Counted from the stretch's first letter, positions 34,616 through 45,342 are shown. The stretch is 64,000 bases of DNA from Lentzea cavernae (GCF_014653695.1 NZ_BNAR01000012.1:186001-250000); one strand, 5' to 3'. A program made the numbers and translations. Notes: generated by a model from the letters alone, not told the origin.

Positions 34616-35935
34616 ATGCGCCGTAGAACTGCCACAACACTTGCCACGCTGGGCGTGGCCGCGCTGCTCGCGGGATGCGGCAGCGGTGGCAGCACGCCGG
34701 CGTCGTCGAAGGACCCGAACAAGCCCCTCGAGGTGTGGACCCGCTCGACGGAGGCAACGGCGAAGGTCTACGAGAAGATCTTCAAGTCGTTCACCGAGAA
34801 GACCGGTGTGCAGGTCGACTACAAGCCGATCTTCAACGACTTCGACAAGCAGGTGCAGCAGCGCGCCGCGTCGAAGGACCTCCCCGACGTCGTCATCACC
34901 GACACCGGCTCGCTCGGCAACTTCGTCAAGCAGGGCTGGACGACCGAGGTGAGCAAGGACGACGTCGCGGGCGGCGGCGACATCGTCGACCGCGCGTGGA
35001 ACAACGGGAAGGGCGCGGACGGCAAGTTCTACGCCATCCCCTACTCCACCCAGGCGATGGTCACGCTGATCCGCAAGGACTGGCGCGAGAAGCTCGGCAA
35101 GCCGATCCCCACCACGTGGGAGGAGCTCGACGACCTCGCGAAGGCGTTCACCCGGAACGACCCGGACGGCAACGGGCAGAACGACACCTACGGCATGCTC
35201 GTGCCCGGCACGACCGACCGCGGCTACCTCGCGTGGTGGGCGGCCAGCTACATCTGGCAGGGCGGCGGCGACATCCTCGAGGACGAGGGCGACGGCAAGT
35301 TCCGCGTCGGCATCGACTCGCCGGAGTCGACCAAGGCCGTCGAACGGCTGCGCAAGCTCTTCTGCGACGACAAGGTCATGCAGCCCGGCTCGCTGACCCT
35401 GGGCACGAACGACGCGCACCCGCTGTTCGAGTCGGGCAAGAGCGGCATCTACCTCACCGGCCCGTACATGATCGGCCGTTTCGACAAGTCGCTCGGCAAG
35501 GACAAGTACGAGGTCGTCGCGTCCCCCAAGGGCCCGGCCGGCGCCACGGTTCTCGGTGAGGGCGAGAACATCTACCAGATGGCCGGCTCCGCGAAGACCG
35601 CCGACCAGAAGAAGCTCGCCGAGTACCTGATCTCGGCCGAGGCGCAGCAGGCCGGCATGAAGGGCGACCCGCAGCCGGTCGTGCGCCTGCCCGTCAACAA
35701 GACCGTCGACGTCAACGCGACGTACAAGGACCCGCGCTGGGCGACCGTCGCGGGCGTGTACTCCAGCGAGGCGCGGCCGTTCCCGAGCGTCCCGAACTTC
35801 GCGCCGTTCCGGCAGAAGACCTCGGAGACCCTGAACTCCATCTTCGCGAAGTGCCCCGCTGACACCTCGGCCGAGCTGAAGTCGCTCGCGGACGCGCTCA
35901 AGAAGGAGCTCGACAACCAGAAGGCGTCGAAGTGA
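34616..35935 (+). CDS. CUT1 sugar ABC transporter binding lipoprotein
   Basis: A 439-residue family-1 solute-binding lipoprotein. The signal peptide ends with the lipobox LLAGC, followed by LEVWTRSTEATAKVYEKIFKSF, DLPDVVITDTGSLGNFV, the IPYSTQAMVTLIRK hinge region, WEELDDLAKAFT and LAEYLISAEAQQAGM. The fold is that of maltose-type binders; the ligand by context is a hexuronate, oligouronate or aldarate. It is the first gene of an operon with two permeases, kdgD and gudD; its stop overlaps the next start by 4 bp (GTGA). Confidence 0.87.
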   Translation: MRRRTATTLATLGVAALLAGCGSGGSTPASSKDPNKPLEVWTRSTEATAKVYEKIFKSFTEKTGVQVDYKPIFNDFDKQVQQRAASKDLPDVVITDTGSLGNFVKQGWTTEVSKDDVAGGGDIVDRAWNNGKGADGKFYAIPYSTQAMVTLIRKDWREKLGKPIPTTWEELDDLAKAFTRNDPDGNGQNDTYGMLVPGTTDRGYLAWWAASYIWQGGGDILEDEGDGKFRVGIDSPESTKAVERLRKLFCDDKVMQPGSLTLGTNDAHPLFESGKSGIYLTGPYMIGRFDKSLGKDKYEVVASPKGPAGATVLGEGENIYQMAGSAKTADQKKLAEYLISAEAQQAGMKGDPQPVVRLPVNKTVDVNATYKDPRWATVAGVYSSEARPFPSVPNFAPFRQKTSETLNSIFAKCPADTSAELKSLADALKKELDNQKASK

Positions 35936-36903
35936 CGGCAGTGCAGTCACTCGGCGACACCCGAGACGTGGGCTCGACGGCTAGTGGCGGCGGTGCCGTC
36001 GAAACCCACCCCGTGAGGCGGCGCCGCCGGCGTCGCCTCACGGGAGCCACCTTCATCCCGTGGTTGTTCCTCTTCCCGGCCGCGCTGATCTTCCTGGTCT
36101 TCAAGTTCATCCCGATGGCCGAGGGCATCCGGCTGTCGCTGTTCGAGGTCCGGCCGTTCCTCGGGGACATCTTCGTCGGGTTCCAGAACTACTCGACGAT
36201 CCTGCAGGACGAGAAGTTCCTGACCGCCAGCTGGCACACCCTCGTGCTGGCCGGCGGTCAGACGGTCGGCGCGATGGTGATCGGTTTCTTCCTCGCGTTG
36301 CTGCTGGAGGGCCACACCAAGTCGTTGTGGTTCGTGCGGTCCGCGGTGTTCCTGCCCGTCGTGGCGGCCACCGCGGTCATCGGCGAGATCTGGCGGCTGT
36401 TCTTCTACCCGGCGCCCGAGGGCTTCCTCAACGAGCTCATCTCGTGGGTCGGCCTCGGGCCCTGGGAGTACATCCACAGCACGGACACCTCGCTGGTGTC
36501 GGTCATGTTCGTGGGCATCTGGAAGCACGCCCCGTACGACATGGTGCTGATCCTCGCCGGGCTCGCCGGCATCGACCGCCAGCAGTACGAGGCCGCCGCG
36601 ATCGACGGGGCCTCGACGCCGCAACGGATCTGGAACGTCACACTGCCCGCTTTGCGCCCGGTCATCACGATCCTGCTGACCCTGGCGGCGATCCGCGGCC
36701 TGCGCGTCTTCACCGAGGTCTACGTGCTCACCGGCGGTGGACCGGCCGGATCGACCGACGTCTGGATGACCCGCGTCTACACCACGGCGTTCGAACAGTC
36801 CGAAGCCGGACTCGCCTCCGCTGGTTCCGTGCTGTTGTTCCTGGTTACCTTGATTCTGACGGTCAGCGTGCAGTGGTACCGCCGCAGGAGGGAAGCGCGA
36901 TGA
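35932..36903 (+). CDS. CUT1 ABC transporter permease, MalF type
   Basis: A 323-residue inner-membrane permease. After a basic cytoplasmic tail (VRRRRRRRL) come six likely membrane helices starting FIPWLFLFPAALIFLVFKFIP. The EAA coupling loop reads YEAAAIDGASTPQRIWNVTLPALRP, the contact site for the ATPase. GTG 35932 overlaps the preceding stop, and its own stop overlaps the next ATG (36900-36903). No ATPase gene is found in the cluster, so a shared MsiK-type ATPase is expected. Confidence 0.9.
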   Translation: MTAVQSLGDTRDVGSTASGGGAVETHPVRRRRRRRLTGATFIPWLFLFPAALIFLVFKFIPMAEGIRLSLFEVRPFLGDIFVGFQNYSTILQDEKFLTASWHTLVLAGGQTVGAMVIGFFLALLLEGHTKSLWFVRSAVFLPVVAATAVIGEIWRLFFYPAPEGFLNELISWVGLGPWEYIHSTDTSLVSVMFVGIWKHAPYDMVLILAGLAGIDRQQYEAAAIDGASTPQRIWNVTLPALRPVITILLTLAAIRGLRVFTEVYVLTGGGPAGSTDVWMTRVYTTAFEQSEAGLASAGSVLLFLVTLILTVSVQWYRRRREAR

Positions 36904-37781
36904 GCACCGTGAACTCAAGCCGCTTCGACAGCGCCATCGGCTGGTCCGCCCGCCCGGACGCGTGGGTCAGCAAGGGCATCCGGGTTCTTTTCAGCGCCGT
37001 CGCTGTAATCCTTTTCTGCGGCCCGCTGCTGGTCATCTTCTCCGGCGCCTTCGACCACAACCCGGACCCGACCAAGCTGTCGGTGATCCCGGAGAACCCG
37101 TCGCTGATCAACTTCCAGGTCGCGGCGGAGAACAAGATCTGGCACTACCTGATGAACTCGTTGATCATCGCCGGTGGTGCGCTGCTGCTGCAGCTGTCGG
37201 TGAGCGTTTTCGCCGCATACGCGTTGGCGCGCAAGAAGTTCCGCGGTCAGGCCATCGCCCTGTTGGTCATTCTCGCCACGATGATGTTGCCGGAGGAGGT
37301 CATCGCGATCCCGCTGTCGCTGGTGATCGGAGACCTACCGCTGGTGCACGTGAGTCTCAAGGGCACCCTGCTCGGCGTCATCCTCCCGCTGGGGGCTTGG
37401 GGTTTCTCCATCTTCGTCATGACGGAGTTCATGAAGGAGATCCCCAACGAGCTGGAGGAGGCGGCCAAAGTGGACGGTGCCGGGGAGCTGCGCCTCTTCG
37501 CGCAGATCATCCTCCCGCTGTGCAAACCCGCGCTCGGCGTCATCGCCGTGTTCGGCTTCAACATGATTTGGGAGCAGTACCTGCTCCCCCTGATCGTCGC
37601 CGCTGACCCCTCCGATTACACGCTCACGGTCGCACTTCTCGCGCTCCGCTCCGACGACATGGTCGGGACGGGCATCGTGCTGGCCGGTGCGTTGCTGGCG
37701 CTGGTACCGAGCCTGGTCGTGTACCTGTCGCTGCAGAAGTCCTTCCTGCGTGGGATCACCACCGGAGCGATCAAGGGATGA
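36900..37781 (+). CDS. CUT1 ABC transporter permease, MalG type
   Basis: A 293-residue second permease. The first helix is VLFSAVAVILFCGPLLVIF, followed by an external loop and five more helices; the EAA loop reads NELEEAAKVDGAGELRLFAQIILPLCKP. The SGAFDHNPDP start of the external loop and the short C-terminal LQKSFLRGITTGAIKG (ending in the family-typical GAxKG) are characteristic. ATG 36900 overlaps the MalF-type gene by 4 bp, and its stop overlaps kdgD by 4 bp (ATGA). Confidence 0.9.
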   Translation: MSTVNSSRFDSAIGWSARPDAWVSKGIRVLFSAVAVILFCGPLLVIFSGAFDHNPDPTKLSVIPENPSLINFQVAAENKIWHYLMNSLIIAGGALLLQLSVSVFAAYALARKKFRGQAIALLVILATMMLPEEVIAIPLSLVIGDLPLVHVSLKGTLLGVILPLGAWGFSIFVMTEFMKEIPNELEEAAKVDGAGELRLFAQIILPLCKPALGVIAVFGFNMIWEQYLLPLIVAADPSDYTLTVALLALRSDDMVGTGIVLAGALLALVPSLVVYLSLQKSFLRGITTGAIKG

Positions 37782-38692
37782 GTCTGGTTATGCAACTCGA
37801 TGGTGTGCTGTTCTTTCCGGTGACCCCGTTCGACAGCGAGGGGAACATCGCGTACGACGTGCTCGCCGAGCACGTCAAGCACGGTGTCTCCGCCGGGCCG
37901 GGCGCGGTGTTCGCCGCCTGCGGCACCGGCGAGTTCCACGCGCTGGGGCTGGAGGAGTTCGAACGGGCGGTCGCGGTCGCGGTCGAGGCGACCGCGGGCA
38001 AGGTGCCGGTGTTCGCCGGCGCGGGCGGCTCTGTCGTGATCACCAAGCAGTTCGTGAAGGCGGCGGAACGCGCCGGCGCCCAGGGCATCCTGCTGCTCCC
38101 GCCGTACCTGGTGAGCAACCCGGCCGCCGGTCTCGTGCGGTACGTGGCCGAGGTCGCCGCCTCGACCGAGCTGCCGATCATCGTGTACCAGCGCAACAAC
38201 GCGCGGTTCACGCCGGAGACCGCGGTCGAGGTCGCGCGGATCCCGAACGTCGTCGGACTCAAGGACGGCCTCGGCGACCTCGACCAGATGCAGCGGGTCG
38301 TCCTGTCGGTCCGTGCCAACGTTGACAAGCCGTTCCAGTTCTTCAACGGCCTGCCGACCGCGGAGATGACGCAGCTCGCGTACCGGGCCATCGGCGTCGA
38401 GCTCTACTCGTCGGCGGTGTTCTGCTTCGCGCCGGAGATCTCGATCGGTTTCTACAACGCCGTGCAGGCGGGCGACACGAAGCTCGTGAACCGGTACCTG
38501 TACGAGTTCTACAAGCCGTTGGTGGAGCTGCGGGACAAGGTGCCCGGCTACGCGGTCGGCCTCGTGAAGGCGGCCGTGCGCGCCAACGGGTTCGAGGTCG
38601 GTGGCGTGCGCCCGCCGCTGGTCGACCCGTCGGACGAGCACCTGGCCGCGCTCGACGAGATCATCGCCGCCGGCAAGGCACTGCTGAGCTGA
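37778..38692 (+). CDS. kdgD: 5-dehydro-4-deoxyglucarate dehydratase
   Basis: A 304-residue class I aldolase-fold enzyme of the DapA family that dehydrates and decarboxylates 5-keto-4-deoxyglucarate to 2-oxoglutarate semialdehyde. Visible are the GTGEFHAL substrate loop (49-56), Y137 in IVYQRNN and the Schiff-base K162 in VVGLKDGLGD; the NGLPTAEMTQLAYRAIG segment distinguishes KdgD from DapA. Overlaps the permease stop by 4 bp and is followed 13 bp later by gudD. Confidence 0.92.
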   Translation: MSLVMQLDGVLFFPVTPFDSEGNIAYDVLAEHVKHGVSAGPGAVFAACGTGEFHALGLEEFERAVAVAVEATAGKVPVFAGAGGSVVITKQFVKAAERAGAQGILLLPPYLVSNPAAGLVRYVAEVAASTELPIIVYQRNNARFTPETAVEVARIPNVVGLKDGLGDLDQMQRVVLSVRANVDKPFQFFNGLPTAEMTQLAYRAIGVELYSSAVFCFAPEISIGFYNAVQAGDTKLVNRYLYEFYKPLVELRDKVPGYAVGLVKAAVRANGFEVGGVRPPLVDPSDEHLAALDEIIAAGKALLS

Positions 38693-38705
38693 GAGGGCGT
38701 CCGGC

Positions 38706-39965
38706 ATGAAGATCACCGAGATCGTTCTGACACCGATCGCGTTCCGGGACCCGCCGCTGCTGAACTCGGCGGGTGTGCACGAACCGTGGGCGCTGCGCAC
38801 GATCGTCGAGGTGCACACCGACGAGGGCATCTCGGGGCTGGGGGAGACCTACGGCGACCTCGGGCACCTGGAGCGCTCGCGGTCCGTTGTGGACTCCCTG
38901 ATCGGCCTCGACGTGTTCGCGTTGAACGAGATGCACACGCGCGTCGCCGCCGTCCTCGGTGGCGAGGCGGGGCCGGACAAGCACGGCCTCACCGGGAAGA
39001 TCACGGCGGAGAGCACCGTCGACCGCGTGTACTCGCCGTTCGAGGTCGCGTGCCTCGACATCCAGGGCAAGGCGCTGGGACGCCCGGTGAGCGACCTGCT
39101 GGGCGGCGCCGTCCGTTCGGCCGTCCCGTACTCGGCGTACCTGTTCTACAAGTGGGACGGGCACCCCGGCGCGGAGCCGGACGAGTGGGGCGAGGCGATC
39201 GACCCCGCGGGCATCGTGGCGCAGGCCACGAAGATGATCTCGCGGTACGGGTTCGGGTCCATCAAGCTCAAGGGCGGTGTCTTCCCTCCCGAGCAGGAGA
39301 TCGAGGCGATCCGCGCCCTGCGCGAGGCGTTCCCGGACCACCCGCTGCGGCTGGACCCGAACGCGGCCTGGTCGCCGGCCACGTCGTTGAAGGTCGCCGA
39401 GGAGCTCGACGGCGTGCTGGAGTACCTGGAGGACCCGGCGCCGGAGATCTCCGGCATGGCGGAGGTGGCCGCGAAGGCGCCGATGCCGTTGGCCACCAAC
39501 ATGTGCGTGGTCGCCTTCGAGCACCTGCGGCCGTCGGTCGAGCAGGACGCCGTGCAGGTCCTGCTGTCGGACCACCACTACTGGGGCGGCCTGCAGCGGT
39601 CGCGTCAGCTGGCGACGATCTGCCAGACGTTCGGCATCGGCCTGTCGATGCACTCGAACTCGCACCTCGGCATCTCGCTGGCCGCGATGACGCACCTGGC
39701 CGCCGCGACGCCGAACCTGAACTACGCGTGCGACACGCACTACCCGTGGAACGCGGCCGACGAGGTCGTGGAACCCGGAGTCCTGTCCTTCGTGGACGGT
39801 GCGGTGCCGGTGCCCACCGGTCCAGGGCTGGGTGTGTCGCTGGACCGCGACGCGCTGGCCCGGCTGGCGGAGAACTACGCGCGGTGCGGGATCACGGCTC
39901 GTGACGACACGGGCTACATGCAGAAGTTCGACCCGAGCTACGAGAGGAAGCGTCCCCGGTGGTGA
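38706..39965 (+). CDS. gudD: Glucarate dehydratase (enolase superfamily)
   Basis: A 419-residue enolase-superfamily enzyme making 5-keto-4-deoxyglucarate from D-glucarate. The N-terminal capping domain is followed by the barrel with KLKGG (KxK base), RLDPNAAW (metal Asp and Asn), the third ligand region in LLSDHHYWGG and the catalytic His in LSMHSNSHLGIS. The last two blocks are characteristic of glucarate rather than galactarate dehydratases, although relatives accept both aldarates or L-idarate. Its 3' end overlaps the next gene by 7 bp. Confidence 0.9.
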   Translation: MKITEIVLTPIAFRDPPLLNSAGVHEPWALRTIVEVHTDEGISGLGETYGDLGHLERSRSVVDSLIGLDVFALNEMHTRVAAVLGGEAGPDKHGLTGKITAESTVDRVYSPFEVACLDIQGKALGRPVSDLLGGAVRSAVPYSAYLFYKWDGHPGAEPDEWGEAIDPAGIVAQATKMISRYGFGSIKLKGGVFPPEQEIEAIRALREAFPDHPLRLDPNAAWSPATSLKVAEELDGVLEYLEDPAPEISGMAEVAAKAPMPLATNMCVVAFEHLRPSVEQDAVQVLLSDHHYWGGLQRSRQLATICQTFGIGLSMHSNSHLGISLAAMTHLAAATPNLNYACDTHYPWNAADEVVEPGVLSFVDGAVPVPTGPGLGVSLDRDALARLAENYARCGITARDDTGYMQKFDPSYERKRPRW

Positions 39966-41089
39966 AGTCGGTTGTCCACGCCTATCCGTGGGACCTGATC
40001 GGAGACCCTGAAGCCGTTGCGCGGTACCGGGGTCTCGGAGTCGACGCGATCGCGCTCGCCGCGTCGTACCACACCGTGCGGGCCGCGACGCCGTTGCACC
40101 CGGAGCATCGACTCGTCGATGCCCGGCACGCGGCGTTCTACCTGCCGGTGCGCGAGTCGAACTACGGCCGGTTGGTGCCCGCCGAACCGTCCTGGGTGGA
40201 CGGTTCTGACTCGTTCGGTGCCGCGGCGGCCCTGGTTCGCGCCGCCGGCCTGCCCGTGTACGCGTGGACCGTGCTGACGCACAACTCGCGGCTGGGCGAC
40301 CTGCACCCGGACGTGACCGTGGTGAACGCGTTCGGAGATCGCTACCCGTACGCGTTGTGCACCGCGCAGCCCGACGTCGTCGAGTACACGTCGGTGCTGG
40401 TGTCGGAGGTGCTGGAGCTCGGCGCGCCGGACGGGATCGTCCTGGAGGCCGCGGGGCCGCTGGGGTTCTTCCACGGCGGGCACCACGAGAAGACCGACGG
40501 CACGGACTGGGACGCGGTGCAGCAGAAGCTGTTGTCGCTGTGCTTCTGCTCCGCCTGCACCGCCCTGTACGCCGACCCGGACGCCCTGCGTGACGCGGTC
40601 CGGGCCGGGGTCGACCGCGGCGCACCCAGCGTCGAGGAAGCGCTGGGTGCGCTCGCGGAGGACGTTCAGGCCGTGCGCACCGGCGTGGTGCGGTCGTTGC
40701 GGCAGAGGCTGGTCTCCGAGATCCGCGCGGCCGCGCCCTCGATTCGGGTCGGAATGCACGTGACGGCGGACCCGTGGGGCACCGGACCGTTCGCGACCGT
40801 GGCCGGGGGTGTCGGAGCCGACGTCGACGTGCTGACGACGATGTGCTGGCCCGGCCCGGACGTCGCTGTGCCCGGCATCGAGGCCCTGCGCGCCGTCGCT
40901 CCGGACACGCGGATCGCCGCGTACGTCCTGGGGTTGCCGCCGAAACCGGCCGACGGGGCGGCGTTGTCCAAGGAGTGGCTCACGTACCTGGACGCCGGTG
41001 TGGAGGAGTTCCACCTCTACCACGGTGGTCTCGCGTCGGCCGCACGCCTGGAAGCTCTGCGAGAGGCTGTAACGGCCGTTAGCCGGTAA
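39959..41089 (+). CDS. Unknown TIM-barrel-like protein ending the glucarate operon
   Basis: A 376-residue cytoplasmic protein I cannot assign. Predicted barrel strands are VVHAYPWDLIG, GVDAIALAASYHTVRA, LPVYAWTVLTHNS, DGIVLEAAGPLGFFHGGHHEK, IRVGMHVTADPW, VDVLTTMCWPGP and TRIAAYVLGL. A CFCSAC cluster follows the fourth strand at about residues 198-203, reminiscent of CxC motifs in glycosidase-like barrels. Histidine-rich GFFHGGHHEKTD may bind metal. It overlaps gudD by 7 bp and is read with the pathway, so a role in releasing, isomerising or opening uronate or lactone substrates is plausible but unproven. GTG 39959 or 39962 may be the start. Confidence 0.7.
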   Translation: MVKSVVHAYPWDLIGDPEAVARYRGLGVDAIALAASYHTVRAATPLHPEHRLVDARHAAFYLPVRESNYGRLVPAEPSWVDGSDSFGAAAALVRAAGLPVYAWTVLTHNSRLGDLHPDVTVVNAFGDRYPYALCTAQPDVVEYTSVLVSEVLELGAPDGIVLEAAGPLGFFHGGHHEKTDGTDWDAVQQKLLSLCFCSACTALYADPDALRDAVRAGVDRGAPSVEEALGALAEDVQAVRTGVVRSLRQRLVSEIRAAAPSIRVGMHVTADPWGTGPFATVAGGVGADVDVLTTMCWPGPDVAVPGIEALRAVAPDTRIAAYVLGLPPKPADGAALSKEWLTYLDAGVEEFHLYHGGLASAARLEALREAVTAVSR

Positions 41090-41099
41090 CTGTGAAGGC

Positions 41100-41133
41100 C
41101 TCACCGCGGAAAATCACTGCAACCCGCCGTGAG
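41100..41133 (+). terminator. Hairpin after the glucarate operon
   Basis: CTCACCGCGG (41100-41109) pairs with CCGCCGTGAG (41124-41133) with one mismatch over a 14-nt loop, 11 bp after the stop codon. Confidence 0.5.
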
Positions 41134-41153
41134 CGAGGTTCCGTCCTCTTCAC

Positions 41154-41627
41154 ATGAGGCACATAGGAACCGTAGTTGGCACTGGCGTTCTGCTGCTCGT
41201 CATCTCGGCCTGTGGCAGTGCGCAGAACGCGGGCACTGGAGCAGGTGGCGGTGGCGAGACGATGCCGACCGCCACCTCACCTTCTGAGCTGCCCCCGAAC
41301 AACGCACCCGGAGAAGTGCCGCCGGACGGCACACCCGTGACGAAGCTCGACGCCAACGCGCTGCTGCCGGACCAGCCGCGCACCGTGTGGACCGTGGGCG
41401 ACGGGAAGACCGTCGCAGTCCTCGCCCAGGAGGGCGGCTGCGGCAAGGCGAGCGCGTCCGTGCTGGAGCAGACCGCGACCGCGGTGAAGATCGAGCTGCT
41501 CGAGACGACGCCGCTGACCAAGCAGATGTGCACCATGGACATCCGCTTCCCCCCGCTGACGGTGCAGCTGTCCGAGCCCCTCGGTGAGCGCACGGTCGTG
41601 CTGACGTCACGTCAGGAACAGAAGTAG
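41154..41627 (+). CDS. Lipoprotein, tandem copy 1
   Basis: A 157-residue exported lipoprotein with lipobox ISAC (Cys about residue 20), a Gly/Pro/Thr-rich linker and a C-terminal domain of about 85 residues. Two cysteines (GGCGKA and MCTMDI) are positioned to form a disulfide. The ending PLTVQLSEPLGERTVVLTSR is shared with the next gene, so the two arose by tandem duplication. Function unknown; surface location is expected. ATG 41154 is the only good start. Confidence 0.7.
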   Translation: MRHIGTVVGTGVLLLVISACGSAQNAGTGAGGGGETMPTATSPSELPPNNAPGEVPPDGTPVTKLDANALLPDQPRTVWTVGDGKTVAVLAQEGGCGKASASVLEQTATAVKIELLETTPLTKQMCTMDIRFPPLTVQLSEPLGERTVVLTSRQEQK

Positions 41628-41770
41628 ACCTTCCTCCCCCCACGGTGCCCGGCCGGCATCTGCCCCGCCGGCCGGGCACCTCCCGCTCCTACGTTCGCCG
41701 GGAACTCGACCGGACAGGTCGCAAGACATTTCACAGGGACCTCGTGTCCCGGTTTGCGAGGATGGTGCGC

Positions 41771-42301
41771 ATGAGAAACGCCGTCGCTGCCGTTGCTCTC
41801 GCCGTCGTGCTCGCCGGTTGCTCGTCCGGCACGCAGTCGAGCGCGCCCGGCTCCAGTTCGTCGAGCGGCGCGCCCACGGGCACCACCGCACCGGGCTCGA
41901 GCGGCACCCCCGGCTCGTCGGGGGCGAACCCCACGGCCCCGGTCCAGCCCCCGGTCTCGATCTCGGAGGAGAAGCCGGTCGTCCCGCCGAACGTCACGCC
42001 CGTGGCGAAGGACAAGGTCGACACGACATCGTTGTCAGACACCTACCGCGACGAGGCCTACGTCTTCGGCGACGGCCGCGACGTCGAGGTCTTCGGCGTG
42101 GGCGGCGGCTGCAAGGAGGCGCGCGCCGAGATCACCGGCCAGTCCGCCGACGTCGTCCAGATCACGCTGGTCACGATCACCAAGCAGCCTCCCGGCACCA
42201 TGTGCACGCAGGAGGTCCGCCAGGTGCCGCTGACCGTCCGCCTGGACGCGCCGCTGGGCACCCGTCGTCTCGTGCTGGAGTCGCGGGAAGAGACCGGCTG
42301 A
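41771..42301 (+). CDS. Lipoprotein, tandem copy 2
   Basis: A 176-residue lipoprotein paralogous to copy 1. The lipobox is LAGC and the linker is longer (a Ser/Gly/Pro/Thr tract of about 60 residues). The C-terminal domain repeats the pattern GDGRDVEVFGVGGGCKEA, then MCTQEVR and PLTVRLDAPLGTRRLVLESR, with the same two cysteines. ATG 41771 is preferred (AGGATGG upstream); ATG 41762 is possible. Copy 1 ends 143 bp upstream, leaving room for a separate promoter. Confidence 0.7.
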   Translation: MRNAVAAVALAVVLAGCSSGTQSSAPGSSSSSGAPTGTTAPGSSGTPGSSGANPTAPVQPPVSISEEKPVVPPNVTPVAKDKVDTTSLSDTYRDEAYVFGDGRDVEVFGVGGGCKEARAEITGQSADVVQITLVTITKQPPGTMCTQEVRQVPLTVRLDAPLGTRRLVLESREETG

Positions 42302-42368
42302 CCCGTCGCGCCTGTGTCGAGGACGCCCGCCGGCACGGGGTGCTCGGCGCGGCCCGGCCAAGACGACA

Positions 42369-42403
42369 GCGGGGACGTCCCCGGACCTGGGACGTCCCCG
42401 CTC
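42369..42403. terminator. Bidirectional hairpin terminator
   Basis: AGCGGGGACGTCCC (42369-42382) pairs perfectly with GGGACGTCCCCGCT (42390-42403) across a 7-nt loop, between the convergent lipoprotein and fumarase genes. Confidence 0.85.
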
Positions 42404-42410
42404 TCGTGAC

Positions 42411-44075
<1,665 letters not shown>

Positions 44076-44352
44076 AACTCCAACGGTGTGCAGTTCGGAT
44101 CAGAAAACCGTACCGCCATCAAAGGGACGTACTGGTCCCCGTCCACCGTGTTCTTCACTACGGCGTTCCCCGCCACGGCCTTCGAACGACCCCGGAAACG
44201 CGGAAGGCCGAGGCGGCCCCCGGCCGTCCCGACCTTCCTTCGCGTGCGAGACCCGACTCACGACGGGCGACGCGTGGCTCTGGTAACGCCCGACCGTGCC
44301 GTGAGTTGAGTCACAAGTCAATACTGCCGTACGAGTGACGCCCGAACCGTGA
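44076..44352. other. Gap upstream of fumarase
   Basis: About 277 bp between the sigB stop and the fumarase start, both on the reverse strand. No reading frame is convincing. It should hold the fumarase promoter; no clear -35/-10 pair or sigB terminator stands out. Confidence 0.4.
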
Positions 44353-45342
44353 CTACGAGGCGTAGGCGCGCAGCTTCGCGGCGCGTTCGCCCTGGCGGAG
44401 CTTGGACATGACCTCGCGCTCGATCTGGCGCACCCGCTCGCGCGACAGGCCGAACCGCTTGCCGATCTGGTCGAGCGTGCGCGGCTGGCCGTCCTCGAGG
44501 CCGTAGCGCAGCCGGATCACGGCCTGCTCGCGCGGCTCCAGCGTCGCGAGCACGCGGCGCAGGTCGTCCTGCAGCAGCCCGGAGATGACGGCGCTCTCGG
44601 CGTCGGTCGCGTCCGAGTCCTCGATGAAGTCACCGAGGGGAGCGTCCTCCTCCGTGCCGACCGGCATGTCGAGCGATACCGGGTCACGAGCGTGGTCGAG
44701 CAGGTCGGCGACCTTGTCGACGTTGAGGCCGGCCTCCTTCGCGAGCTCCTCGTTCGTCGCCTCGCGGCCGAGCGTCTGGTGCAGGTCGCGCTTGATCCGC
44801 GCGAGCTTGTTCACCTGCTCGACGAGGTGGACGGGGAGGCGGATGGTGCGGCCCTGGTCGGCCATGCCGCGGGTGATCGCCTGGCGGATCCACCACGTCG
44901 CGTAGGTCGAGAACTTGAAGCCCTTGGTGTAGTCGAACTTCTCGACCGCGCGGATCAGGCCCAGGTTGCCCTCCTGGATCAGGTCCAGCAGCGGCATTCC
45001 ACGGCCCGTGTAGCGCTTGGCCAGCGACACGACGAGCCGCAGGTTGGCCTTGAGCAGGTGGTCCTTGGCGCGGCGGCCGTCGCGGACGAGCGCCCCCATC
45101 TCGTCGCGGCGGGTGGGGGTGAGGCGCTTGGCCGTCTCGAGGACGTGCTGCGCGAACACACCTGCCTCGATGCGCTTGGCGAGCTCCACCTCCTCCTCAG
45201 CCGTGAGGAGCGCGGTCTTGCCGATTCCGTTCAGGTAGACTCGAACGAGGTCGGCTGCTGGTCCCTGCGCGTCGAGTTCGTGCTCGACGACGGTGGGCGT
45301 GTTCTCTCCGACTTCACGGTCGGAGATCCTCGTGACGGTCAT
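44353..45342 (-). CDS. sigB: SigB-type principal-like RNA polymerase sigma factor
   Basis: A 329-residue group 2 sigma-70 factor. Region 1.2 begins [31 protein letters not shown]; region 2 contains [64 protein letters not shown] in separate blocks; regions 3 and 4 end with [17 protein letters not shown] and [18 protein letters not shown]. The acidic N-terminal region 1.1 of SigA is missing, which with the length fits mycobacterial SigB. It probably runs stress and stationary-phase transcription. An ECF-type promoter precedes it. Confidence 0.9.
   Translation of the reverse strand: MTVTRISDREVGENTPTVVEHELDAQGPAADLVRVYLNGIGKTALLTAEEEVELAKRIEAGVFAQHVLETAKRLTPTRRDEMGALVRDGRRAKDHLLKANLRLVVSLAKRYTGRGMPLLDLIQEGNLGLIRAVEKFDYTKGFKFSTYATWWIRQAITRGMADQGRTIRLPVHLVEQVNKLARIKRDLHQTLGREATNEELAKEAGLNVDKVADLLDHARDPVSLDMPVGTEEDAPLGDFIEDSDATDAESAVISGLLQDDLRRVLATLEPREQAVIRLRYGLEDGQPRTLDQIGKRFGLSRERVRQIEREVMSKLRQGERAAKLRAYAS

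Noticed and set aside
37778-38692. kdgD as dihydrodipicolinate synthase (dapA)
   Set aside because: Operon with gudD and udh and the NGLPTAEMTQLA segment fit 5-keto-4-deoxyglucarate dehydratase better.
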